A DNA stretch of 64,000 nucleotides, from assembly GCF_000344685.1 (NCBI RefSeq), contig NW_006920419.1:1009288-1073287 (forward strand). The letters are read 5' to 3'. The stretch comes from Gloeophyllum trabeum ATCC 11539 (Eukaryota; Basidiomycota; Agaricomycetes; Gloeophyllales; Gloeophyllaceae). Position numbers and translations under genes: made by a program. The notes beneath the pieces were generated by a model. That model was not told the DNA's origin, searched no databases, and saw only the letters and a list, made by a program, of their open reading frames with translations. Shown in pieces: positions 1 through 10,441 of the stretch (position 1 is its first letter; each line of letters begins with the position of its first letter).

Positions 1-47
1 AGTTATACTGACTCGTCTGGAAATCTAGTCATAAGCCTACTACTGCC

Positions 48-1941
48 ATGGTCTCTTTCACCGTCGTCATTGCCTCGATTCTTGTTATTTCGCCCGCTCT
101 TGGGGCTCCCGACCCCATCGAATTGCCCGCCACCATATTGTACGTCCTCGCTCTACACGGACTCAGATATTTTGTTTCATGCCAAATGCAGAAGTCTTCC
201 TGGCCCTGAACTCCCGGGATCTGCTCTCGGTCCTTCTGGAGACTTTAGCGTCCCTCAGACGACCTCCACAAGTACTCCTAGTGCATCCGCGTCCTTCCCT
301 TCATGAGTTGTTATGGACATACATGGATGTCATGAATCCTTATACACCATTACTCATCGCGCAGGCATGTTATCTTCCCTCCTGAGCTCAAATACCTGCC
401 GACGGATCTATCTCCGCCACTGCTCGAAGGCACAGCATCCACGCCTACAGCAGCGACGGTGTATGTTTATTATCTCGTGTTACAGCTCTTGTCAGCTGAG
501 CATTTCTGGCGTCATTCACCATAGATCTGCCAGAAGCGTTGGAACCACTACTGAAGAGGGTCTCAAAAACGGGCTTCAGTTTATTACCCAGGAGTTCTTC
601 GGGAGATCGGGTCCTGACCACAAAGAGCGTCGAAGCTTGGCCAGCGACGCGCTCAAAATAGCAAAGAAGTACGGACCTAAAGCTGTCGAGGCCCTCGGGC
701 CCTTGGCAACGGATCTCGCGGGGCATATCTTCGATTCTGGATACAGCACCTCTGACGCGAGCGCGCAGCCTACCACACCGTACGTTTAGGTCACCCCCTT
801 CACCCATAGCGACGATACTGAAGTATCTGCCGCTCTTAGGCCTCAGCGGAGGAGCGTAGCGAGCACGATGATTAAGGTAGCAGAGAAGTACGGTCCCGAC
901 GTGGCAAAGGTCCTCGAGCCAGTAGCGAGTCATCTCGCTGAGAAGGCCTTTGGCTCTGGTTCCAGCACTTCTGATGCGAGTGCTCAGCCTACTGCAGCCC
1001 CGTAAGCAGTGTCTCCTTTCTTTCTCGTCCATGCTGATCGAGGCATGTACTAGGGCCCACCGGAGGAGCGTGGCGAGCACGATAGGGAAGGTAGCGGAGA
1101 AGTACGGTCCGGAAGTGGCGAAGGCCCTTGAACCACTGGCGAGCAAGCTGGCAGAGCATGTCTTGGGCTCTGGGTCCAGCACTTCCGATGCCGGCTCAAC
1201 CACTGCTCGGTATGTACCAGATCCCGACCTTTGCTTCGTCCATTGAATCAAAACAAATGGTATCTGTATCAGACCCCAGCGAAGGAGCCTAGGTGACAAG
1301 GGACTTGAAGGGTCCGCAATCGCTCCGGGAATCGAACCGTCCATCGCAAGTGGAACTGGCGGTATTCCCTGTGCAAACCCTGATACTGCTGCACTGTCAG
1401 TGTTCTCTTATTCATTCCGCATTGATATTCATTCGTGCGTGCATGCCGGATGTCAGGAAAGCGCGCAGCGCAGCTAGCATTTTGGGCGATCTCGTGGAGA
1501 AGTTCGGCCCGGAGGTGGTGGATGGCATCCAGTCGCTGCTCAGCGGCGGCTCGAGCGACGGCAGCGTACGTAGCACCTCACCACCACCTTGTGACACCTA
1601 CTTACATCTATCTGTTCCTATAGTCCCAGCCGGCGCCTCGACTCCGCTACTCGGGCCTCTCTTGAAGCGCAACGCAAGGACATGCATGGATATTGTAAGT
1701 TACTACACCTACTTATTACGGTGTCTTGTCGCTAATATTCCTCCCTACGCACCTACAGTCGGAGCATAAAGCCTGCGTCCTTTGGCAATGATCGTCGATC
1801 ACTCGAAGATGACCTGGAAGCTTGCAAATCGGAAGTCTCTTCTTCCTGCTAAGGTCTCGTCGTAGCTTGGGGAAGGATCTGAAGCAGGGGGCTGAGGATC
1901 TGCTGCCTCTCCTGGGTGGCATCTTGGGTGGGGAAGAGTGA
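48..1941 (+). CDS. Secreted exon-repeat protein A (dibasic-site precursor-like)
   Basis: I do not recognise this family. The start at 48 gives a signal peptide (MVSFTVVIASILVISPALG) followed by a Ser/Thr/Pro-rich stretch (about 192-303) and then repeated exons. Units at about 612-781, 839-1001 and 1052-1211 share a core reading RRS-x-AS, then EKYGP-[ED]-V, then LEP-[LV]-A, ending in a Ser/Thr-rich tail (STSDAS). A degenerate unit lies at 1276-1390 and a shorter one at 1448-1567. The last exon reads SRRSLGKDLKQ...LLGGILGGEE and stops at 1939-1941. Introns are about 50-60 nt and the well-preserved repeat exons begin and end in phase 2. Gene B just downstream is a tandem paralogue with the same order. 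Oddities: the exon-2 donor expected at 303 reads ATGAGT, giving a stop at 304-306, and phases near 1567-1660 do not join cleanly, so A may be decaying. I infer a secreted precursor; the function is unknown. Confidence 0.5.
612..1567 (+). repeat. Repeated exons of gene A
   Basis: Five tandem units of about 35-53 codons, one per exon, separated by introns. The first three are well conserved: a dibasic RR, then S-[VL]-A-S, an amphipathic stretch, a central GP pair, a second amphipathic stretch and a Ser/Thr-rich tail. Unit 4 (1276-1390) keeps PQRRS but loses the helical core. Unit 5 (1448-1567) keeps EKFGPEVV but has KAR in place of the dibasic pair. Confidence 0.75.
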
Positions 1942-3287
1942 GAAGGGGGCAATAAAATACTATTATACGCGAACATAGTGCACATGTCGATGAATATTTG
2001 TACCGCTATGATCAACTAATGGCAGTATGCAGTTTCCTCTCCTGTTACCTCTCCGGCACAGATGACGAGGGAACGAAGCGCACCGATTCCCCTTTTTCAT
2101 AGCAGTTCTCTGATTCCGCAATTTCTTTCTTTGACGGTCTGGGCGTCGTTCATCCATGCTCCGGAAGAGCATCCGAGTCCATAGTAGCAAGTGATATCAA
2201 TGACAACTTGAAATGAAAACTTTTCTCCCGATACCCCCTTATTCAGAAAGTACTAGTAAGTACTCTGGGCTCCTTACTTCAATGCGACGGCACCGGAGCT
2301 GAAATGACGCTTCTCAAATATGCCATTGCGACCTGAGCGATCCCACTCTGCCGTCTGCTTCTCGTCCGCCAAACCTGCTCGTGTATCGAGCCTGAGCATG
2401 GGTACTGTTCAGACCTGTCGACTCTGGTCGGGCACTAGTCGTCCTTTCCCATTGGTAATATGATTTGCTACTAGTACTTTGCCTTTTCCGACAGATTGGG
2501 GGCTCTCCGATGTAACAAGCTGGTCACGGTGGTCATTTCGCCAGCTGCAGTGCGTAGCACCTGCATTACGCTGTATCGCAAGTCCAGTGAGAGGACTCGG
2601 ACTCGGGCTGCGAGTCGATGTCTTCCCCGAGCTGCCTAGCCCTGCCAATGTTACAGTGATGATGCAAACAGCGCTTCCGATTCCCCATCATTTACCCTCA
2701 GTTTCTCGTTTCTCTGACGATATCATACAGCGTTCCAGCTCATGATGTCCGGACTCCGTTATGCCCTCGGTGCAGATTCGCCACACAATCGATTCTCGGG
2801 TGGCGTATAGCGATTACTAGTTCAGCCTGTATCCGAGTCGACTCAATTTCCGGATCTGGACCTGCTCTAGAATCTAGGTCAGGGTTGCAAGTCGACATAC
2901 ACTGTTTATATTGCCTAGCGTCGTTGACCTCGTTTACTACTCTGTGAAAGACAATGGTTTTCGCGCGTTTACTAAAATTACAACGCGAGCTCTTAACAAG
3001 GCTACGGCACCTGCCAATGCCTACCTCTTCGGTGTGGATGTTGCGAGTGAAGCCTCTCAGATCATGGCAACCTTCAGAAGTCGGACATGAACTGATCATG
3101 ATCTTTTCTTCCGTAAGATAGCACTTCGCCGATCGCTGTCTCTCCCTACCATGGGACGTTCGGCCGACTTCATCTCATACCCGTATCTTCTTGATGCTCA
3201 GCCCGACCATTAGGTGGTGTACTATAATTACACTCTCGAGGCTGGTGTTGTGGGTCCCATTGTAGGGCCAACTAGGCAGGCCCGCTG
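1942..3287. other. Spacer between paralogues A and B, no gene seen
   Basis: Only short unrelated open frames occur on either strand, without plausible splice partners or recognisable domains. The 3' UTR of A and the distal promoter of B must lie here. Confidence 0.6.
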
Positions 3288-3293
3288 TATAAA
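3288..3293 (+). promoter_or_regulatory. TATA box of gene B
   Basis: TATAAA in a GC-rich setting, about 280 nt before the gene B start codon and followed by a pyrimidine-rich leader. The long gap allows for a long 5' UTR. Confidence 0.5.
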
Positions 3294-3466
3294 GGCCAGG
3301 CAGAACCCTCTCTGCAGCTCCAGAGAGGACCAGGTCTTCGCTCCCTTCTTCGTTCTATTCATTCGCTTCGGTGCCGGACAGTAAGCACGCGTCATTCAAC
3401 GCTGGGTCGCGCTTTCTGATCGCTCGCAGCCTTTACGTCTTCTTCGCGTTCACTATAGACTCTTTC

Positions 3467-3493
3467 ATGGTGCTGAGCACTGATAATATATAG
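3467..3493 (+). other. Possible upstream ORF in the gene B leader
   Basis: An ATG followed by seven sense codons and TAG (MVLSTDNI), lying between the TATA box and the gene B start. It could lower translation of B if the leader is unspliced here. A GTGAGT overlaps its end, but no acceptor at a usual intron distance was seen. Confidence 0.3.
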
Positions 3494-3566
3494 TGAGTTT
3501 TCTCCATATTCACCTGCTAGTTATACTGACTCCACCTACGATCGTAGTAATAAACCTATTGCTGCC

Positions 3567-6247
3567 ATGATTTGCACCACTATCGTCCTTGCAGTTTCCC
3601 CTGTCCTTGGAGTTCCGGTACCCGACACAGCCCGGAGAGCAGTGTACGTCTTACTCTAGCTGAACAGAGTCTCTGGATCCATGCTCCTCTGCAGAGGTTT
3701 CCGGGGCCAGAACCAGGGTCCAGGACTTGCACTTCCTCCTGGAAGCTTCGAATCCACTCGAACGACGACCACAGCTACTCTTACGACTTCCCTGGCTCTG
3801 TCGTAAGCTATGGGCTCAGGACTAACAGGATTTACTGTTCTTCTCACCTCCTCGACACGCCTTCATTGACACCTCTTGAATTACTTCCAGATATCCGAGA
3901 AACTAGAGCTACTGCGGCTCCTGTGTGCGTGTCATATCTGTCACTAACTAAGCGTTGACTCAGGGTGCCCGACAGCGCCAGCCCGTACTGCAGTCATCGG
4001 CACTGCCTTTGAAGACGGCCTCCAAGACGGGCTCAAGTTCATCGCATCGGAGCTCTTTGGCGGGCCCAATTCGGGAAGTACTAAACGCGAAATGTGAGTT
4101 CGTGACCGCCGGCATTGGATGCCATGCACTGAAACATCTGAGCAGCGGAGTGTCCCACATCCCCGTCAAGCTGTACGTCCTGTTCTATTTGAACTCAATA
4201 GCTGATTCCAGACATCTGCGCAGGCCAGATATCGCGCGTCCGGACTCCGGACCTCGCGTCGTTCTTCCTCCCTCTGCCATCCCTCAAGCGACCACCACGG
4301 CTGCCTCCAGTGCATCCGCTATCGCATCGTGAGCATTACGATTAGGTATTCTAGGAATGGCTGTCCATCAAGCTTCTCGCAACAGACATTCGTCCGCGTT
4401 TCGCTTCGCCCCCTCCATCCCCTCCGTCGGCTCGATTCCGAGTCCAACCATCCCCCCTTTCTTGATTGATGGGCAGGCAAACGGGTAGGCTCACGAAGGC
4501 TATGACTGGAGCCCCATGTACTGAATATACGAAAGTCATCAGACCTCAGCGGAGGAGCGTTGCGAGCACCATAGGGAAAGTGGCAGAGAAGTCCGGCCCG
4601 GACGTGGCAAAGGCCCTCGAGCCAATTGCTAACAAACTCGCGGAGAAGGCCTTCGGCTCTGATTCGAGCACCTCCGATGCGAGCGCCCCACCTACTACAT
4701 CGTATGTATCCGCGCCAACTGTCCTCTATGTCCGCGTTAATTATGACTCGTCGCTATGGATTAGACCTCAGCGTAGGCGCGTAAAGCCTGAGCGCAAGAT
4801 GATCGATGGGACAACCGTCATTCCTCCGACTGAGCTACCCATATGCGGCCCTGGCGATTATGATCATGATGTCAATTGTATACAACCACTGTCAGCCGTT
4901 TTTGCTTGTGCTCGCTTCCCTCTGGACTCACATTCTCTCGTATTCCATAGAAGTGCGGAGCGTTATGGCTGACGTCGTGAATGATCTCGGCCCCGAGGTG
5001 GTCGACGGTATCCATTCGCTGCTCGAACACGGCTCGGGCACGGCGACCGTGGCGTACGTGGCGCGCCATGCTTTCCCCCGTAGAGGTGGCACACTAACCA
5101 CGCATTTTGGCTAGTCCCAGCCGGCGCTCCCCCGGCCTCGGCCCTGCAACATGGGCCGAGCTCCGCCAGATGCACGAGGAACTCCCGCAGAAATACGGGA
5201 AAGTAGGTTCAGCTAGCCTGATCCTTACTCACACGGCCATGACCACGTACCCAGTTCGGCCGGATCGTGAGTCACAAATATCTCCCTGGCGGATAGACAC
5301 ACGCTCACACTTGTCTCCGATTCTTTTCTGCTTAACCTGAACCTTGATACCTTGATGTTTGATCATATGCTTTCCCGGGGCGCGGCGCAGAGGCGTAGCG
5401 GGCACAATCGAGGAGTTGGGCCCGAAGGTGCGACATCTTCCACGACGCCCTCGGGTCCGGCCCGAGCACGGCGACCGCAGCGTAAGTCCCTGCATCTCCC
5501 CCGGCTGCTGGCACACTGACACACTTGCTGGACAGCCCCAGCCGCCGCGCCCCGGGTCACCTCTCTCCAGTCGCACCCGCTGGCTCGTCCCCCGAGTCCC
5601 CATTTTCCGCACCCCCGAGTCCCCGTTTTTGTCAGTCCACCCCCCCCCCCCTTCGAGAGGCGATCTGTGTCTCACTCGCATTACGGCTCCAGCGCTCCCA
5701 TTCGGTGAGTGGAGTCGGAAAGAGTGCTCGCACAGACCCTCGCGCCCGACGACGGCCAGGCGAGACGTGGACACCACGCTCGCGGGCCTCGCCCCGGAGG
5801 AGCTGACGCGCTCGCGCCCTCACGCCCTCCCCGTGACGCACACCGCACGCTGGCCCTGGCCGAGCCGGCGCAGGCAGACGACGTGAGTCCCCTCCCCATC
5901 CCCGCCCGCCCGCCCATCTGCTCGTGGATCCCATGCAGAGGAGTCGCGACGTGCGTCTGATACCAAGTGCCGTGTCCCGGGCGCACTGTCGCCGCGGTAA
6001 CGACGATGCCGCCGAGCGGCGGGCGGGCGCTCGCTGGCGGAGATATCGAGGGCAGCATCGAGCCGTCCGGCTGATCAGGGGCGGGGTATATCCCCCGCCT
6101 GCGTCCGTCTTGTCTGCTCCTTCCTATCCGCAGTGGGTGACTCGTACTCGTACTTGGTGCCCTCGTTTGCGAACCTGTTTTAGCGAGAAGAGGAGTTTCG
6201 GGGGGACACTCGCGGACGCGCTGCCGCTGTTTGGTGCGGGCGGGTGA
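3567..6247 (+). CDS. Secreted exon-repeat protein B (dibasic-site precursor-like)
   Basis: This is the tandem paralogue of gene A. The two share about 30 bp before the start, a signal peptide (MICTTIVLAVSPVLGVPVP here), a Thr/Ser-rich second exon, an exon reading AFEDGLQDGLKFIASELFGG (EEGLKNGLQFITQEFFG in A), repeat exons and a similar last exon. Repeat units: 4543-4700 (PQRRSVASTIGKVAEKSGPD), a degenerate PQRRR unit at 4765-4840, a GPEVVDGIHSLLEHG unit at 4960-5053, a PSRRS unit at 5115-5200 and an RRRGVAGTIEELGP unit at 5395-5470. The final exon follows a TTTTAG acceptor and reads KRSFGGTLADALPLFGAGG, stopping at 6245-6247. The part from 5,500 to 6,180 is very GC-rich and its exons are unsure. 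No known function; a precursor cut at dibasic sites by a Kex2-type protease is my inference. Confidence 0.5.
4543..5470 (+). repeat. Repeated exons of gene B
   Basis: One well-conserved unit (4543-4700) is followed by four shorter or degenerate ones. Intron junctions are mostly phase 2, as in gene A. Most units open with RR, RRR or KR. The GP pair is kept in the units at 4960-5053 and 5395-5470. Confidence 0.65.
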
Positions 6248-6645
6248 GTGAGCGGAGCGGTATCGTGGTTGGTGGATGTGGCGGTTGCTGGCGGTGATAT
6301 CGCTGCCTGCGCTCGTTCTCGGCTGGCCAAGGTGTGCGTGCAGGAAGCGCTAGCCGCTGCGTGTCGCAGCAGTCCTCGGCGTCTCGCGGGGGGAGGTGGA
6401 ATGTCGCTCGAGGGATGCCGCGTGCTTGTGCTGCGGGGGCGCAGCTTTCGGAGGATCTGAAGCACGGGTGGGTTTGAGGACGTACCGAGGCCTGGCCTCC
6501 GGGGTGGGAGGATAACATGCGATGTACGCTGCGAAAGAAGGTCTGCATGTACCGGAATGGCAGTAGGTACATGTGATGCAACGTCCACGAAACGGAGTAC
6601 CTACCCACGCAGCGTCAAGAAAACGGCCTCCGCGCCATCCCATCC

Positions 6646-7791
6646 CTACTCCCCTACTCCGCCTGCCTCCTCTCCCTCCCCCCTCTTGATATCCGTCCTC
6701 TGCCCCTGCAAAATCCCCCCGGCCATCCTCGCCACCACGCGCTCCGGCAACACCCGCAACACCCAGCTCGTGAGCTCGTGCACCCAGTACGGCGTCACAT
6801 ACTCCTTGTCCCGCCCGATCGCGACTATGATGGCTCTGGCCATGACGTCGGGGTGCGGCGCGGCGAGCGAGACGGGCGAGCCGTTCGCCTTGGTCGCGAC
6901 GGAGTGGATTTCGTGGTATTGCACGGAAATGGGTGAGGGGGAGAGGAGGGCGAGTTCGGTGCGGAGGGCGCGGGAGAAGGCCTGTCCGACACCGTTCAGG
7001 TTGGGGAACAGGGAGTGAGGGGGTAGTGGGAAGAGGGAAGAAGAAAGGGGGACGCACGAGCATGTACCCCTTCGTCCCCGCGTACACCGCGAGGAACGGC
7101 GGGGGGTGCCTGGCGACGTAGCTCCCGACGTTGACGACCGCGGCGGGCGCGTCCGCGCGCAGCTGCGGGAGGAGCGCGCGCGTGAGCTGCGTCGTCCAGC
7201 TGCACCCGATGTCGATGCCTCTTTGTACCGCTATACCATGCCATACCAATCAGTTCACCTCTCAACGGGACAGTACGCGACCGAGTGAGTGAGAGCGGGT
7301 CCTTACCGTCGTAGTCCTGCGTCTCCAGCGGCTGTATCAGCGTGCTCGTATACCCCGCGTTGTTCACCAGGATCGTCACGGTCCGGCCCTTACACGCCTC
7401 CGCAACCTCGCGCGCCAGCGCGGACTTGGTCGCGTCCGCGACGACGATTTCGAACTGCGCGTTCGGGCACTCGGCGGCGAGCTCGGATCGGACGGCGGTG
7501 AGTTTCGTGGGGTTGCGCCCGTGCAGGAGGACGTGGAAGCCTTTTTGCGCGAGGGCTTTTGCTACGCTGGTAAGGGGGGACGCGTCGGGGGTCAGGAGGG
7601 ACGGATGAGGCGGGGAGGAAGGGGACGCACGCCTTGCCGATGCCGTCAGACGCGCCGGTGACGAGCGCCCACGACTCCTGGCCGTGCTTGTACTACTGCG
7701 CAGAGTGTGTCAGTGCGTGGTGGTGCGGCGGAGGAGGGAGAGTACGGACACGGTTGATCCCGTTGGGGCTCGCCCAGAGACGCCAGAGCAT
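6646..7791 (-). CDS. Short-chain dehydrogenase/reductase, 3-ketoacyl-CoA/hydroxysteroid reductase-like
   Basis: An NAD(P)H-dependent oxidoreductase of about 280 residues. Spliced exons give the Rossmann motif TGASDGIGKA near residue 27, the NNAG motif (LVNNAGYTST) and the catalytic NVGS...YAGTKGY, which holds the Ser, Tyr-x3-Lys triad. A hydrophobic/basic tail follows (WVHELTSWVLRVLPERVVARM). Order and tail resemble the Ifa38/HSD17B12 group, which reduces 3-ketoacyl-CoA during very-long-chain fatty-acid elongation at the ER, but the long N-terminal anchor of that group is missing. A sterol or other carbonyl substrate is therefore equally possible. Five short introns with GTGCGT, GTAAGG or GTCCGT donors restore one frame. 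The start at 7789-7791 (MLWRLWASPNGIN) is the first ATG in frame before the Rossmann fold; a longer frame runs upstream without a better start. Confidence 0.75.
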
Positions 7792-9011
7792 CTTCGAGGT
7801 GGCGTACGGGGAATGAGGTGAACTGCCCGCTGTGGTATGTACGACACTGCACCTTCCTTCTCGGAAGCTAAAAATAGAACTTGGGAAGTATTCGGCGCTG
7901 CGCGGCACGCCAGGTCCGATTCCTCGCAAGGTAAACGAGTGGCAAGGGTTCTACAAGTAGGTAAATAGTCTTTCTAGCCTCCCGGGCACTGCGCGGCATC
8001 AAGAATACTCCTAGTTATTATATGTTGATCTCAGTGATACTAAATCATATAAGTTTGTAACTCTCAAACATAACTGTGTGTGGCTAGAACCTTCAATCAT
8101 CCTATACTCGGTGTCAAGTACAGTTATTTCAATACACAATACACTATTTACATCAGTACTACACTCGGGTAGCATTACTATCGAGTCACTGAGTCAGTGC
8201 ACATGCATACTGTAGCTGAGATGCACGTCGTCAGGCTGAGGCCTCAATGCTGCCAGTACTATGCCTCGTATGTAACTTACCAATCTTGTGCCATAGGCAG
8301 CAGGGTACTTGCCATTGGCGCAATTCCACACACAGCCGGGGGATGCCTGACAGTGCCATTGGCCCGAGATCTTGCAAGGATCGTGCCGTGCAGAGACCAC
8401 ACTACATATCTGGAATTAGTCCCTATTCACAAACGGTAATTATTGACATGAGAGGTAATAGCTCCTATTTGCTGATGGTGGTAAGATTTGGATCGGTGGA
8501 CCTTCCATTTAAGGAGGGTGCTCCCGTTACAGTTAAGGTAATTTGGGCTATAAGGGGTATACCCCCTGTTCAACGCTGGCAATTTTCGATCACCAGAGAG
8601 CCCTATACAACGACTGAACAGTAAACCGATTCTAGGGGAATCGGAACACTCCTACACTCATTCCGTAACAGTCGGTAGGGACTCGTAGAATGACGCAGTC
8701 ACAAAAGCATAGCTTCCAGCCGTTTGCAGATCGATAGACCACCAATTCAGAAAATCGCGTATAGTCGGAGTGGGTCGGAGTGGGTGCCAGGGACGTCGGA
8801 GGAAGGTGGGGAAGTCCAGATGGTTTGATTTCCGTCTCTCGGGGACTTACAATTGCTTGTCCGACGTGGTCCGACTGTAAGTGATTTTTGGAAAGTGGGC
8901 CCATCAATCTGCAAACGGCTGTCAGCTCCGAGTTGTTCTCCTCGCATCGCATCGACCGCCGGCTCAACACAATCTGATAGGCCGTTCCCCTTCCCCGCCA
9001 AGGACCCGCTC
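7792..9011. other. Divergent intergenic region, no gene seen
   Basis: AT-richer spacer between the SDR (leftward) and the Gas1-like gene (rightward). It holds a palindrome AGGGGTATACCCCCT-like at about 8553-8568 and a direct 10-bp repeat GTCGGAGTGG twice at 8764-8783. No coding frame is supported. Confidence 0.6.
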
Positions 9012-9184
9012 TGATTGGCCCAGCACAGACACCCCCATCTGACGCACTTTGGCAACATCAGCCAATCACGATGGCCAGGCACCTGCAACAGGGAATCACC
9101 CTGCCCGTTGCCAGGGCGTCCTGCGTCTGCACAATACAGTACACTCACCGGGTTAGCTTCAGATGGCACATGCGACGTATAAAA
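9012..9184 (+). promoter_or_regulatory. CCAAT boxes and TATA box of the Gas1-like gene
   Basis: An inverted CCAAT box (GATTGGCC) near 9012, a direct one (GCCAATCACG) near 9060 and TATAAAA at 9178-9184, 139 nt before the start codon. This strong-promoter layout fits a highly expressed secreted protein. Confidence 0.6.
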
Positions 9185-9322
9185 CCCCGCCCGCCCGCTC
9201 GCAGCCCTCCATTCCCTTTCCACATCTGAGGCCGGATCCTCTGCAACGCACCTAGTCGTTCGCTTGACACTTTACGTTCACCTTCTGCCCTCTTTGCCAG
9301 CACCCCTCCCTCCAGCTTTACC

Positions 9323-10051
9323 ATGTTCGCCAAGCCCCTCCTCGCCTCCCTCCTCGCCGCCTCGCTCGCGCTCCAGGTCAGCGCGCACGCGGCCATCGCC
9401 CCCGCGCTCGGCGTCAAGGGCACGCCCGCGCGCAGCGACGTCCAGCGGCCCAGCGCGCAGAGTCCCTGCGGGAACGTGAACGTCGCGCAGGCGCTGGGCA
9501 CGTCCGCCGCCGTCACGATGTCCGGCACCACCTTCGCCGCCACCATCACGAACTTCAACGGGTACGCCTCCCCCCCCCCCTATTCCTTTTATTTCGGTGC
9601 GCGGTCGTGTCATTGATAAAAACGTAGTGGCACGGACGGCTCCCGCCAAGTGACGGCCAAGATCGACGCAGCCGGCACCGGCAAGTCTTTCGTCGCCGCC
9701 ACGGTGACCAAGAACGGCGACAAGTCCCCCGCCACGACGGGCTCGCAGCAGCTCGAGGTGCAGGTGCCAGCCAACACCAAGTGCGCGGGCGGCCCGAATA
9801 AGGATACGTGCCTCGTGTCGTTCACGACCGCCGGGGGATTCGGGAACTGCGTGGCGGTCAAGCAGGGGGGTGCGGCGGCGGCGGCGGCGGCGGTGGGGAA
9901 CCAGGCCTCGGCGAAGAAGGGCAAGGCCGGGAAACAGGCGCGGGCTTGGGTGAGTTGTCTGTCCACCTCGAACGGACGGGTGAGACTGATGTTTGTGTCG
10001 CTTCAGGGATCGCGGCAGGCTAGGGCGTACGCTTTGGGCGACCTCGAGTGA
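9323..10051 (+). CDS. Gas1-like (GEgh16/Egh16-like) secreted protein
   Basis: A secreted protein of about 205 residues, in three exons (9323-9561, 9628-9949, 10007-10051). The signal peptide ends at about residue 21 (LALQVSA), so the mature chain would begin HAAIAPALGVKG. The middle part carries the family pattern PCGNVN, TNFNGGTDGSRQV and CAGGPNKDTCLVSF, with Cys residues that could pair, then FGNCVAVKQGG, an Ala run and a basic Lys/Arg-rich tail. Relatives in ascomycetes (Gas1/Gas2, GEgh16) are expressed during appressorium formation; basidiomycete copies are common and of unknown biochemistry. The N-terminal His is typical of the family and recalls copper-binding lytic monooxygenases, but no second His of a brace can be assigned by eye. 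Neighbours do not point to a pathway. Confidence 0.85.
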
Positions 10052-10441
10052 ACTTGAGGGCTTCGGTGTCATGAAGAGTACTGGTATGGCTGTCAAGCTG
10101 TTTTCGACTCGATGTGGTTGTACCTCTATCCGCTGTGTTCCCGGGAGCATGGCGTTAATGATGATGTTGGATTGGGTTGTGGCACGTTTCGATTCTGGTT
10201 CCCTTGAGCACACGGCACTGGCAGCGGTGGTATCCCCGTTCCTGCCTGTATTCGCGTCGGCATGCCTCGGGTCCGGGTCAGTCTGTTGACGCTGACACCC
10301 ACAATTGAGCATGGCAGGCTGCCATAAAGCGTAGGCTACACAGCCAACAACAAATTTGTATACCGTCGTTTTGTCACAAAAATAGCGTCACCCAACCACC
10401 GGTCCTATGCAAGTACATTCTATACCCCTCAGTGTTTCTTC

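Noticed and set aside
445..1344. 299-codon open frame on the minus strand across gene A
   Set aside because: It is antisense to the repeat exons and their introns. Its length follows from the repeated, GC-rich codon pattern on the other strand, and it has no domain.
3493..3520. GTGAGT...CTGCTAG as a leader intron of gene B
   Set aside because: Only about 28 nt long, shorter than any intron otherwise seen in this window.
9278..10312. 344-codon minus-strand frame across the Gas1-like gene
   Set aside because: Runs antisense through the three Gas1-like exons and their introns. Arg/Gly/His-rich with no family pattern; explained by codon bias of the real gene.
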